Below are positions 35,198 to 44,382 of a DNA stretch of 64,000 nt, in pieces. This DNA comes from Rhodospirillales bacterium. Lineage in GTDB: Bacteria > Pseudomonadota > Alphaproteobacteria > Micavibrionales > UBA1664. The stretch covers positions 1,550,001-1,614,000 of the forward strand of contig CP060260.1 of assembly GCA_023898805.1 (NCBI GenBank), given 5' to 3'. The notes below the pieces were generated by a model. The model saw only the letters and a list, made by a program, of their open reading frames with translations, made no database searches and was not told the DNA's origin. A program made the position numbers and the translations under genes. How positions within the stretch are numbered: position 1 is the first letter of the stretch; every line of letters starts with the position of its first letter.

Positions 35198-36397
35198 ATG
35201 AAAGAAAAGTCCCGCACACCAGCCCCCGGACGCGCAGCAAAAAAACGCGCACGCATTACGGCAAACGCAGCAAAGCGTTCACCATCGGAGCAGCCGTCGC
35301 ACCCGTTTGGCTTGCACGCATTGACCACCGCCGCTATGTTGACCGCCGCTGCTTGGCCGTTGGCCGCCGACCCGGAAAAGCGCGAAAATGTTTTGCGGGC
35401 GGTGTCGGATATGGCAGGCGCGATGATACGGGGCATCGATGCCTACCGTCATGCGGGGCGGTCGGTAAAGCCGCCAAGGCACGAAACGGTTTGGCAGGAT
35501 GGCACGAGCAGATTGCTGCGCGTGAACGGTGCGCAAGAAGGCGCGGCGCCGGTGCTGCTGGTCCCCTCGCTGATCAACCGGTTTCATATCCTTGATCTTG
35601 ATGCGCGGCAATCCTTTGTACTCTACCTGCGCGATCGGGGTTATGCGCCCTATATTCTTGATTGGGACATGCCGGGCGCGGCGGAAAAACAATTCACCAT
35701 CGACGATTACATCCTGCGCAGGCTTCATCCCGCCATGGCGCGCCTGAACCGCCCGCATGTGATTGGCTATTGCATGGGCGGCACCATGGCGGCGGGGGCG
35801 CTGGCGGCGCTTGCGGACCGCGCTAACGTCCGCAGCCTGACCGCGCTGGCGGCGCCGTGGGATTTTCACGCGGGCGACCCGTTCCGCGCCCTGCGCATGC
35901 AGGCCTTTTCGCTTTCGGCGCAAGGCGTGATGGCGGCCACCGGCGTCCTGCCGGTTGACTGGATTCAGGCGCTGTTCGCTTCGATCGATCCCTTGTTCGC
36001 CTTCAATAAGTTCCGCGCCTATGCCGAAATGGACAAGGACAGCGAGGCCGCGCGCCGCTTCGTGACGGTCGAAGATTGGCTGAACGACGGCGTCGATCTG
36101 GCCGCTCCTGCGGCGCGGCAGGCGCTGGAGGAATGGTATGTCGAAAACCAACCCGCGAACGGCGTCTGGACCATCGGTAGAGCGCTGGCCGACCCGTCCA
36201 CCATCCGCACCCCTGCACTGGTCGTTGCGGCAGGTGGGGACCGGCTGGTGCCGCAGCAATCCGCGCTGGCCTTGCATGCGCAAATCGTCGCAGCCGAAAA
36301 ACATACGCCTGAAATCGGGCATATCGGCATGATGGCATCCGCCCGCGCGCCTGCTGCGGTCTGGGACCGGGTTGTTGCGTTTCTGGCTGCGCATTAA
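35198..36397 (+). CDS. phaC: Short PHA synthase-like protein (PhaC family)
   Basis: 399-aa alpha/beta hydrolase of the PHA synthase family, shorter than class I PhaC (about 590) and closer in size to class III/IV subunits. The lipase-like box is GYCMGG with nucleophile C192; D348 (GGDRLVP) and H375 (IGHIGM) complete the triad. LDWDMPG and VGYCMGG-type residues typical of PhaC are present. The N-terminus is a basic, Ala-rich leader. No PhaE partner is adjacent. It lies just upstream of phaA and phaB, supporting a polymerase role, though depolymerase-like activity cannot be excluded. Confidence 0.85.
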   Translation: MKEKSRTPAPGRAAKKRARITANAAKRSPSEQPSHPFGLHALTTAAMLTAAAWPLAADPEKRENVLRAVSDMAGAMIRGIDAYRHAGRSVKPPRHETVWQDGTSRLLRVNGAQEGAAPVLLVPSLINRFHILDLDARQSFVLYLRDRGYAPYILDWDMPGAAEKQFTIDDYILRRLHPAMARLNRPHVIGYCMGGTMAAGALAALADRANVRSLTALAAPWDFHAGDPFRALRMQAFSLSAQGVMAATGVLPVDWIQALFASIDPLFAFNKFRAYAEMDKDSEAARRFVTVEDWLNDGVDLAAPAARQALEEWYVENQPANGVWTIGRALADPSTIRTPALVVAAGGDRLVPQQSALALHAQIVAAEKHTPEIGHIGMMASARAPAAVWDRVVAFLAAH

Positions 36398-36490
36398 TAC
36401 CATGCGCTGCACAATATTCGCCCCTTGATGGGGCTACGCGACGCCTGTACCGTCCCGCTGGCCGCAACATTGAAACAGGAACATTCCGTC

Positions 36491-37720
36491 ATGCCCGCCC
36501 CGAAACCGGTTACCGGCGACTCCATCGTCATCGTCGCCGCGAAACGCACCGCCGTCGCCAATTTCAACGGCGCGCTGGCCGATATGCCCGCGCATCAACT
36601 GGGCGCAACGGTTATCAAGGCCGCGCTGTCCGACGCGGGTGTAAAACCGGACGAGGTGGACGAAGTCGTGCTCGGTCAGGTTCTTACCGCTGCCGCCGGG
36701 CAGGGACCGGCGCGGCAGGCGGCGATGGCGGCGGGCATTCCCGCCGAACGCACAGCCTATACGATCAACCAGATTTGCGGCTCCGGCCTGCGCGCGGTCG
36801 CGCTCGGTTATCAGGCGATTGCGCTGGGCGATGCCGCGATCATGGTTTGCGGCGGTCAGGAAAGCATGAGCCAAAGCCCCCACGCCGTGCACATGCGCGC
36901 GGGCATCAAATTCGGCGACGCGAAACTGACCGACACCATGATCAAGGACGGGTTGTGGGACGCCTTCAACGACTATCACATGGGCATCACCGCCGAAAAC
37001 GTGGCGGCGCAGGCCGGGGTCGATCGCGCGCGTCAGGACGCGCTGGCCGCCACCTCGCAGCAACGGGCCGAGGCCGCGCGCGCGTCAGGCAGGTTCAAGG
37101 CCGAGATCGCCCCGGTGACGTTCAAGCGCCGCAAGGAGGAAATCACCTTCGATTCCGACGAATTCATCCGCCCCGGCGTCACCGCGCAGGCGCTCTCCAC
37201 CCTGAAGCCCGCCTTCAAGCCGGATGGCGGCAGCGTGACCGCGGGCAATGCCTCCGGCCTCAATGACGGGGCGGCGGTGGTGGTGCTGATGCGCGCGTCC
37301 GAGGCGGAAAAACGCGGCCTTAAACCCTTTGCCAGAATTGTCAGTTGGGCAAGCGCGGGCGTCGATCCCGCGGTGATGGGCACCGGCCCGATCCCGGCCA
37401 GCAAAAAGGCGTTGGACAAGGCCGGGTGGACAGTCGCGGACCTTGATCTGGTCGAAAGCAACGAGGCGTTCGCCGCGCAGGCGTGCTGCGTTATGGATGG
37501 GCTGAAACTCGACCCAGAAAAGACCAACGTCAACGGCGGCGCGATCGCCATCGGTCACCCGATCGGCGCGTCAGGCGCGCGGATACTGGTGACCTTGCTG
37601 CATGAAATGGCGCGGCGCGACGCGCAAAAGGGATTGGCCACGCTGTGCATCGGCGGTGGCATGGGGGTCGCAATGTGCGTCGCCCGCGACGACACCATGG
37701 AATGGAAGACAGTGGAATGA
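36491..37720 (+). CDS. phaA: Acetyl-CoA C-acetyltransferase (beta-ketothiolase)
   Basis: 409-aa thiolase condensing two acetyl-CoA. The ATG at 36491 has AGGAA upstream and starts MPAPKPVTGDSIVIVAAKRTAV; the earlier frame start is ignored. Catalytic C96 is in NQICGSGLRAV, the second Cys in ATLCIGGGMGVAM, and the His is in AIGHPIGASGARI. First step of PHB synthesis. Stop overlaps the next start by 4 bases. Confidence 0.96.
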   Translation: MPAPKPVTGDSIVIVAAKRTAVANFNGALADMPAHQLGATVIKAALSDAGVKPDEVDEVVLGQVLTAAAGQGPARQAAMAAGIPAERTAYTINQICGSGLRAVALGYQAIALGDAAIMVCGGQESMSQSPHAVHMRAGIKFGDAKLTDTMIKDGLWDAFNDYHMGITAENVAAQAGVDRARQDALAATSQQRAEAARASGRFKAEIAPVTFKRRKEEITFDSDEFIRPGVTAQALSTLKPAFKPDGGSVTAGNASGLNDGAAVVVLMRASEAEKRGLKPFARIVSWASAGVDPAVMGTGPIPASKKALDKAGWTVADLDLVESNEAFAAQACCVMDGLKLDPEKTNVNGGAIAIGHPIGASGARILVTLLHEMARRDAQKGLATLCIGGGMGVAMCVARDDTMEWKTVE

Positions 37721-38445
37721 GCACGAAACAAACAGCCATCGTCACCGGCGGCACCCGCGGCATCGGCGCCGCCATTTCGCGCGCCCTGATCGCGGCGGGA
37801 CACGACGTCGCGGCGATCTATCACGGCAATGTCGATGCGGCCAACGCCTTCCGCGCCGAAACCGGCGCGCATGTCTACAAGATCGACGTTTCGCATTTCG
37901 GCGAATGCCGCGCGGGCGTGGCGCAGATCGAAAAGGAAGTCGGTCCGGTTGGCATTCTGGTCAACAACGCCGGCATCACCCGCGATGCCATGCTGCACAA
38001 GATGGAGGAGGATGCCTGGCACGCCGTAATCGAAACCAACCTGACATCCTGCTTCAACATGTGCCACGCGGTGGTGGGCGGGATGCGCGAACGTAATTTC
38101 GGGCGCATCGTCAACATTTCCTCGATCAACGGTCAGAAAGGGCAACTGGGCCAGACCAATTACGCCGCCGCCAAGGCGGGGATGATCGGCTTTACCAAGG
38201 CGCTGGCGCTGGAAGGCGCGGCCAAGGGCATCACCGTCAACGCGGTCTGCCCCGGCTATATTGAAACCGAAATGACCGGCGCGATGAAAAAAGAGGTGCT
38301 CGATGGCATCATCCGCGCGATTCCGATGGCACGTATGGGACGGCCCGAGGAAATCGCGGATCTGGTGGCGTTTTTGGCCTCGGACCACGCGGCCTATATC
38401 ACTGGTGCGACCCTTTCCGCCAATGGCGGGCAATATATGGCCTGA
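37717..38445 (+). CDS. phaB: Acetoacetyl-CoA reductase (NADPH)
   Basis: 242-aa short-chain dehydrogenase making 3-hydroxybutyryl-CoA for PHB. TGGTRGIG nucleotide motif at 10-17, NNAG at 83-86, catalytic S136, Y149 and K153 (YAAAK). The FNMCHAVVGGM and NFGRIVNISSINGQKGQLGQ segments are PhaB-like. Coupled to phaA (ATGA overlap). A FabG reading is possible from sequence alone, but context favours PhaB. Confidence 0.93.
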   Translation: MSTKQTAIVTGGTRGIGAAISRALIAAGHDVAAIYHGNVDAANAFRAETGAHVYKIDVSHFGECRAGVAQIEKEVGPVGILVNNAGITRDAMLHKMEEDAWHAVIETNLTSCFNMCHAVVGGMRERNFGRIVNISSINGQKGQLGQTNYAAAKAGMIGFTKALALEGAAKGITVNAVCPGYIETEMTGAMKKEVLDGIIRAIPMARMGRPEEIADLVAFLASDHAAYITGATLSANGGQYMA

Positions 38446-38521
38446 ACGGTCAAATCCACCCCCGCCCTTGATTCCGCTCGCCTGCGCCGCCATAATCGCG
38501 GCGAAAAGCGGAGAAATGAAT

Positions 38522-41500
38522 ATGAAAAAACAACGTGCGCTCGTCATCGGCGGCAGCCTGTTCGCGGCCGTTATCATCGCCCTGCTGGTTATTCCGGGTT
38601 TCGTCGACTGGAGCAAATACCAGTCCATCGCCCGTCAGAAGGTGAAGGAGGCGACGGGCTACGACCTTGCGATCAATGGCGCGTTCCGCATCGGTTTTCT
38701 GCCCACGCCGCACGCCACCATCGGCGACGTCGTGGTGACCAAACCCGTCGCAGGCCATAGCGACCCGTTCCTCGCACTTGAACAGGCCGATGTACATATC
38801 GCGCTGATCCCGCTGCTTTCCGGCAAGGTCGAGGTATCATCGGTGACGCTGGAAAAACCCGTGGTCACGCTGGTGACCTATAAGGACGGCACCAATAATT
38901 ACACGCCCGTATCGCAAGCATCCGCGCAGGAAAGCGCGGACGCTTCCGCGTCCTCGTCGACTTCCTCCGCATCCGGCGGCCAGAATGTCAGCGTCAACGC
39001 CGTGCGCATCGAAGACGGCCAGGTGACGGTACGCGACGACGCGACGGGCACGATGCATACCGTGGGTATTAAGGATTTGCGCGTCAAGGCCGACACATTG
39101 TCCGGCCCGTTCGATGTTTCCGGCGCGATTGGTTACGATGACGCCGCCTTCGACGTGAACGTCAGCACCGGCGGCTACCGCGCGGGCGAAACCCTGCCGG
39201 TGCAGTTGACCGCCTCCGACAAGGACGGGCGCGCCGACGTCAAATGGTCGGGCGTCGTCGACACCGGCAAGAAAGAGGCGCAGGGCGAACTGGGGTTGAG
39301 CTTTGGCGATCTGGCGGGCTTGCTGCACGATGTCGGCGTATCCGCCGCTGTGCCCTCGTTGGGCGGGCGCACGACGCTTTCCGGCATGCTGACCGCAGGG
39401 GAAAACCGCGTGGTGCTGACCAATGGCGCGCTGGACCTTGCCGGGACCAAATTCGCCGCCAAACTGGATGTCGAAGGGTTGAAATCCGAAACCCCCACCG
39501 TATCCGCAAACCTTGAAACCAACGATCTTCTGGATATCGGCGCATGGATGGACGTGGCCGGCAAGGTCAAGGCGCAACAGGACAAGGCTGCCGGAAAGGC
39601 ACAGGACGAAAAGGCGAAGGATGCAAAACCGGCGGCGAAAACAGCAAGCCCGGCGCAATCCGCCGCGACGTTGCTGCCCGCTGATTTCGCGCTGCCCACG
39701 GGGCTTAAGGGCGACGTGCAGATCCGCGCGCGCGGCCTGTCCTATCACGACAAGGCGACGGGCGCGTTCGACGCGCACGCCACCGCCAGCGACGGCAAGG
39801 GCGATGTGCATGTCACGCTGGCCGATCTGCCGGGCGGCGGGAATTTCGCGCTTTCCGCCGCGACGGCGGGTAAGGGTGTGGTCACCGGCACGGCGCTCGG
39901 CACGATCGCCTCGCTGCCCGACGTGCTTTCGGGTTGGCTCGCCCTTGTTGACGCCAAGACTTTCGACCAGCCGGGAATGCCGAAACGTGTCGATATGGAT
40001 GCGGACATCCGTATCGAGGGCCGCACCGCGCAGGTGACATTCAGCAACCTCGCGCTGGGTGAACCGAAACTGACCGGCGGAATCGCTTATACCGTGGGCG
40101 CGCGTCCGCTTTTGAACGTCAGGCTGGCGGGCAATGTCTGGACGCTGCCCGCGCCTGCCGCCGCTGCCTCCGCGCAGACGGCCGACGCCAAAGATGCCAA
40201 GGCGGATACCGCCGCATCGTCCTCGTCCGGCACGCCCGCGAAAATCGATATCGATTTCAACCCGCCGCAACTGCCCTTCGGCCTCAAATTCGATCTCGCG
40301 CTCGACCGGCTCGTGCGTGGCGACCTGACGCTGACCAATGTCCGCGCGGTCGGTGCCTATGACGGCAAGGGTCTGAATCTGACCACCGCCGAGGCGGGGA
40401 TGAACGGCGGCACGCTTTCGGCCTCCGGCGCCATTGCCGACCTCAAGGCGATGTCCGGCGTCGATATGCAGGCGGGCCTGCGCACCGGCGATCTTCAAGG
40501 CTTTGTCGGCGCGGTGACCGGCAAGCCGCTGGATGTGAAAACCAAAATCGGCGCCTTCGACGGCACGATCAAGGCCAAGGGCGACCGCAAATCCATGGCC
40601 GTCAACGCGATGGCGCAGGCGCTCGGCTTTACGCTCAACGCCTCCGGCACGCTCGACGATCCGTTCTCGCCCGAACTGCCCGGCACGTTGAACATCCGCC
40701 TGCGCAATCCGGATATGGTTCAGGCGATCCGCGTTTTCTCGCCGGGCTTCGGTAATTCCGGCGCGGGCGGTGCGAAACCGGTCGATATCGCGGCCACGCT
40801 GGGCATTTCCGGCAAGGTTTATACGCTCTCCGACCTCAAGGCGACGCTGGGGTCCAGCGACCTGTCGGGCAAGCTCAAGGCCGATCTGGGCGGCGGCGTC
40901 CCGTCGATCACCGCCGATCTGGCCAGCAAGACCCTCGACGTCGGGGCGCTGGTTGGTGTTTCGGGCAAGGATTCGGCGCGCAAGGCCGCCGCGTCGAACA
41001 CGGGTCAGGGCGCATCCACGACCACCGCCGCCAATTCCGGCACCGGCCAGTGGTCGCGCGAAGCGCTGGACACCGGCTTCATGAAAGCGGTGAATGCCGA
41101 CATTAAACTTTCCGCCGGTACGCTGATCTACGGCAACTGGACCTTGACGGACGCAAAGGCCGCGCTCGCACTCAAGGACGGTGTGATGAAGGTGTCGCCG
41201 CTTTCGGGCAAGCTGTTCGGCGGTACGCTGGACGGCACGCTCGATGCGTCCAGTTCGGGCAGCGGCCAGCCGCTCAACGTCGCGCTTGATACCGACGTTA
41301 AAAACGTTGCGATCGGCTCGTTCCTGCAGGCGCTGACCTCGTCCACCCAGAAACGCGCCGACGGCACCGGTTCGGCCTCGATCGCGATCAAGGGCGCGGG
41401 CGTGTCCGCGGCGGCTCTGGTTTCCTCGCTCAACGGCGGGGTCGATGTCGCCGCCAGCAATCTGGTCATCTATGGCATGGATATCGACAAGCTGGCCGCG

Positions 41501-42091
41501 AATATCGTCGAGGCCTTCGACGGCGGCTGGAAAGGCGTGCTGGCGGGTTTCGCCACCCAGGGCTTTTCGGGCGGCCAGACCAAATTCAAGGATTTCAGCG
41601 ACAAATTCCCGATTACGAACGGCGACATGGCCGTCAACGGCTTCAAGCTGGAAACCACGAATACCAACGCGATTCTGACCACCAACGGCACGGTCAGCTT
41701 TGCGCGCTGGACCATGGACCTGCAAAGCAACGTGCAGGTCACCCAGCCCAATGATGTGCCGGTGATCGGTCTGCGCCTGTCCGGCCCGCTGGACAGCCCG
41801 TCGAAATCCGTGTCCTCCGACGCGCTCGACAGCCTTGTGCGCAAGAAACTCGGCAACAAGGTCCAGAACCTGATCGACGACAAGCTGGGCGGCAAGCTCA
41901 AGGATTCGCCGGTGGGCGGCATCGTCAACCAGTTCCTTGGCGGTGGCCAGTCATCCAATACCCAACCTTCCAATACCCCGCCGTCCGATTCCGCGTCTCC
42001 TGATACGGCTCCGGTACAACAGCCGCAGCAACAACAGAAAACCCCCCAGCAGCAATTGCTGGAGGGTGTATTGAACTCGCTGGGCCGCTAA
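38522..42091 (+). CDS. AsmA-family envelope protein
   Basis: 1189-aa AsmA/TamB-superfamily protein. The ATG at 38522 is chosen because GGAG lies 8 bases upstream; another ATG 6 bases earlier is too close. One N-terminal membrane helix (about 8-28) is followed by the AsmA N-terminal domain with VDWSKYQSIARQKVKEATGYDLAI. Long beta-strand-rich repeats with Ala/Lys/Asp linkers follow, and an AsmA-like C-terminal domain with LNGGVDVAASNLVIYGMDID and a Ser/Pro/Gln-rich tail. Family members shape outer-membrane lipid and protein assembly. Confidence 0.92.
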   Translation: MKKQRALVIGGSLFAAVIIALLVIPGFVDWSKYQSIARQKVKEATGYDLAINGAFRIGFLPTPHATIGDVVVTKPVAGHSDPFLALEQADVHIALIPLLSGKVEVSSVTLEKPVVTLVTYKDGTNNYTPVSQASAQESADASASSSTSSASGGQNVSVNAVRIEDGQVTVRDDATGTMHTVGIKDLRVKADTLSGPFDVSGAIGYDDAAFDVNVSTGGYRAGETLPVQLTASDKDGRADVKWSGVVDTGKKEAQGELGLSFGDLAGLLHDVGVSAAVPSLGGRTTLSGMLTAGENRVVLTNGALDLAGTKFAAKLDVEGLKSETPTVSANLETNDLLDIGAWMDVAGKVKAQQDKAAGKAQDEKAKDAKPAAKTASPAQSAATLLPADFALPTGLKGDVQIRARGLSYHDKATGAFDAHATASDGKGDVHVTLADLPGGGNFALSAATAGKGVVTGTALGTIASLPDVLSGWLALVDAKTFDQPGMPKRVDMDADIRIEGRTAQVTFSNLALGEPKLTGGIAYTVGARPLLNVRLAGNVWTLPAPAAAASAQTADAKDAKADTAASSSSGTPAKIDIDFNPPQLPFGLKFDLALDRLVRGDLTLTNVRAVGAYDGKGLNLTTAEAGMNGGTLSASGAIADLKAMSGVDMQAGLRTGDLQGFVGAVTGKPLDVKTKIGAFDGTIKAKGDRKSMAVNAMAQALGFTLNASGTLDDPFSPELPGTLNIRLRNPDMVQAIRVFSPGFGNSGAGGAKPVDIAATLGISGKVYTLSDLKATLGSSDLSGKLKADLGGGVPSITADLASKTLDVGALVGVSGKDSARKAAASNTGQGASTTTAANSGTGQWSREALDTGFMKAVNADIKLSAGTLIYGNWTLTDAKAALALKDGVMKVSPLSGKLFGGTLDGTLDASSSGSGQPLNVALDTDVKNVAIGSFLQALTSSTQKRADGTGSASIAIKGAGVSAAALVSSLNGGVDVAASNLVIYGMDIDKLAANIVEAFDGGWKGVLAGFATQGFSGGQTKFKDFSDKFPITNGDMAVNGFKLETTNTNAILTTNGTVSFARWTMDLQSNVQVTQPNDVPVIGLRLSGPLDSPSKSVSSDALDSLVRKKLGNKVQNLIDDKLGGKLKDSPVGGIVNQFLGGGQSSNTQPSNTPPSDSASPDTAPVQQPQQQQKTPQQQLLEGVLNSLGR

Positions 42092-42104
42092 ACGGCCTTC
42101 GCGA

Positions 42105-42602
42105 TCAGGCCGCGGCGAGTACGAGTTTTTCCGGCTTGGGCGCTCGGGCGTCCGCGCGCGCGATGGCTGACTGGATGCCCTGATCGAACGTATACTCAAG
42201 TACGTCTTGCCCGTGCATCTTGAACGCCTCGCGCACTATGCGCAAAGAGGTGTAATCCTCGTGCGCGCGGGCGAAATGCCCGAATTTTTTGGATACGTCC
42301 ATTAACTTGGCGGCCTGCCGCTCTCTCAGCCATGGCTGAGAGGCGACGGCGGCGATCTGGCGGGCCAGACATGGCATGCATTCAGGAATGGTATCGTCCC
42401 AGAAGGTCGAGATGCCGTCGATGGCGGCGAGCTGCGTATCCGTGTCGGCCTCGCCTAGCGTCGCGAGATACGGGCGCAGTTTGCCCGGCTCGGCAAAATC
42501 GGCCTTGGCCGCCTTATAGCCAGCCAGTGTGACCAGCGTGAAGACACTGGCAATGGAGGAAGGGCTTGGGCTGGATTCAGAGGAAGTAATTGGGAAATTC
42601 AT
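42105..42602 (-). CDS. Unknown small protein
   Basis: 165-aa minus-strand frame starting MNFPITSSESSPSPSSIASV. Mostly helical, soluble, with an internal CMPCLARQI (CxxC) segment. No signal peptide recognised, no family. It ends in an Ala/Lys tail. Upstream of it lies about 110 bases of AT-richer sequence with no gene. Coding is supported by codon bias and end-to-end fit. Confidence 0.6.
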   Translation of the reverse strand: MNFPITSSESSPSPSSIASVFTLVTLAGYKAAKADFAEPGKLRPYLATLGEADTDTQLAAIDGISTFWDDTIPECMPCLARQIAAVASQPWLRERQAAKLMDVSKKFGHFARAHEDYTSLRIVREAFKMHGQDVLEYTFDQGIQSAIARADARAPKPEKLVLAAA

Positions 42603-42716
42603 GACACACCTTGATGTTTTGATATTCGCGCGTTCTCATGCGCCGTTGACATGAATCAGGGTCATAAAATTTCCAGTCGTTTTTCGGGACGAAGTTGTGA
42701 AATTGTCGTGGCAGAT

Positions 42717-42911
42717 TTATTTTTCCGCCAATGCCAGCACGCGCAAAGCGGCGGCGAGGGACCGGATTCCGCGGACCTGATCGACGCCCTCGACCAGCTT
42801 TTGAAGGCTTTGGCCGCGCCGCGCGGCAAGCTCCTCCAGCACGGCCCAGAATTCGGGTTCCAGGCTCACCGAGGTCCGGTGGCCTTTCAGGGTGACCGAA
42901 CGTTTTTTCAT
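42717..42911 (-). CDS. Small ribbon-helix-helix protein coupled to fumC
   Basis: 64-aa protein; ATG at 42911 overlaps the fumC stop by one base, so it is translated after fumC. It begins MKKRSVTLKGHRTSVSLEPEFW, the RHH_4-type pattern seen in small DNA-binding proteins next to fumC in many alphaproteobacteria. The tail is helical. A short longer form upstream is not needed. Confidence 0.8.
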   Translation of the reverse strand: MKKRSVTLKGHRTSVSLEPEFWAVLEELAARRGQSLQKLVEGVDQVRGIRSLAAALRVLALAEK

Positions 42912-44338
42912 CAATCTTTGGGGTGGACCATCTCGGCGGGGTTGATCCACGCCTTGAATTTTTCTTCGTCCAGAAGGCCAAGCGCCTTGCCCGCATCCAG
43001 CAGCGAGGTGCCGTCGTGATGCGCCTTTTTGGCTATTTTTGCGGCGTTGTCGTACCCGATATGCGGGTTGAGCGCGGTCACCAGCATCAGGCTTTCATGC
43101 AACAGTCGGTCAATGCGCTGGGTGTTTGCGGCGATGCCGACGACGCAGTTGTCGGTGAAGGAATTACAGGCATCCGCGATCAGCCGGATCGATTGCAGTA
43201 CGTTGTAGATGATGACCGGCTTGAACACGTTCAGCTCGAAATGCCCGTTCGATCCGCCGACCGACACGGTGACGTGGTTGCCCATGACCTGCGCGCAGAC
43301 CTGCGTCATCGCCTCGGACTGAGTGGGGTTGACCTTGCCCGGCATGATCGACGAACCCGGTTCGTTTTCGGGCAGCGAGATTTCCCCGATGCCGCAACGT
43401 GGCCCGGAGCCGAGCAAACGGATGTCGTTGGCGATTTTCATCAACGATGCCGCGATGGCGTTAAGCGCGCCATGCAGCTCCACCAGCGCGTCATGCGTGG
43501 CCAGCGCCTCGAACTTATTGGGCGCGGTGACGAAGGGCAGGCCGGTCGATTCCGCGACCTTTTTCGCGAACAGCTCGGCAAAGCCTTTTTTGCAGTTGAT
43601 GCCGGTGCCGACCGCCGTGCCGCCCTGCGCCAACGCCAGCACGCGGGGCAGGGCGCGCTTGACCCCCTCGATCGCATACGCCGTCTGCGCGGCATAGCCG
43701 GAAAATTCCTGCCCCAAGGTTACAGGCGTTGCGTCCTGCAGATGCGTGCGCCCGATCTTGACGATGCCCGCGAAATCGCGCGCCTTGGCGTCCAGCGCGG
43801 CGTGCAGGTGTTCCAGCGCCGGGACCAGTTCGTGGTGCGCCTGTTCCGCCGCCGCGATATGCATGGCGGTGGGAAAGGAATCGTTCGACGACTGGCCCAT
43901 ATTGACGTGGTCGTTGGGATGGACGGGTTTTTTCGACCCCATCTCGCCGCCCATCATTTCGATCGCGCGGTTTGATATCACCTCGTTGACGTTCATGTTG
44001 GTTTGGGTGCCAGACCCGGTCTGCCAGACGACCAGCGGGAAATTCCCATCCAGCGTGCCGTCAATGACTTCTTCCGCCGCCTGCGCGATGGCCTGCGCGA
44101 TTTTGGGGTCCAGCGCGCCAAGCTCGGCATTGGCCAGCGCGGCGCAGCGTTTAAGGATGCCGAAGGCGCGGATCAGCGGCTTGGGCATGGTTTCACCGCC
44201 GATCTTGAAATTTTGCAACGACCGCTGCGTCTGTGCGCCCCAGTACCTGTCGCCCGGCACCTCGATCGGTCCGAAGGAATCGGTTTCGTTGCGGATGGAC
44301 GGGGTTTCGGTGGATTTCTTGGCGCTGGCCGGGGACAT
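42911..44338 (-). CDS. fumC: Fumarate hydratase class II
   Basis: Iron-independent fumarase of the TCA cycle, 475 aa from the ATG at 44338; a GTG three codons upstream is an alternative. Signature GSSIMPGKVNPTQ is present, as are HPNDHVNMGQSSND and ARTHLQDATP-like GRTHLQDATPVTLGQEFSG. Together with the RHH protein it forms a two-gene unit. No other TCA genes are in the window. Confidence 0.96.
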   Translation of the reverse strand: MSPASAKKSTETPSIRNETDSFGPIEVPGDRYWGAQTQRSLQNFKIGGETMPKPLIRAFGILKRCAALANAELGALDPKIAQAIAQAAEEVIDGTLDGNFPLVVWQTGSGTQTNMNVNEVISNRAIEMMGGEMGSKKPVHPNDHVNMGQSSNDSFPTAMHIAAAEQAHHELVPALEHLHAALDAKARDFAGIVKIGRTHLQDATPVTLGQEFSGYAAQTAYAIEGVKRALPRVLALAQGGTAVGTGINCKKGFAELFAKKVAESTGLPFVTAPNKFEALATHDALVELHGALNAIAASLMKIANDIRLLGSGPRCGIGEISLPENEPGSSIMPGKVNPTQSEAMTQVCAQVMGNHVTVSVGGSNGHFELNVFKPVIIYNVLQSIRLIADACNSFTDNCVVGIAANTQRIDRLLHESLMLVTALNPHIGYDNAAKIAKKAHHDGTSLLDAGKALGLLDEEKFKAWINPAEMVHPKD

Positions 44339-44382
44339 GGCGATCACAACCTCGATAAGGGGAAAAGAAGCATCGCCCGGTT

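Noticed and set aside
38837..41725. 962-codon open frame antisense to the AsmA-family gene
   Set aside because: It has no recognisable domain and arises from GC-rich codon bias opposite a real gene with a clear AsmA architecture.
42093..42112. CGGCCT/AGGCCG inverted repeat after the AsmA-family gene as terminator
   Set aside because: The stem is only 6 bp with an 8-base loop, there is no T-run, and it overlaps the convergent gene's last codons.
42603..42716. Possible small RNA or tRNA in the gap left of the RHH gene's upstream region
   Set aside because: No cloverleaf pattern or terminator could be drawn, only moderately AT-rich sequence.
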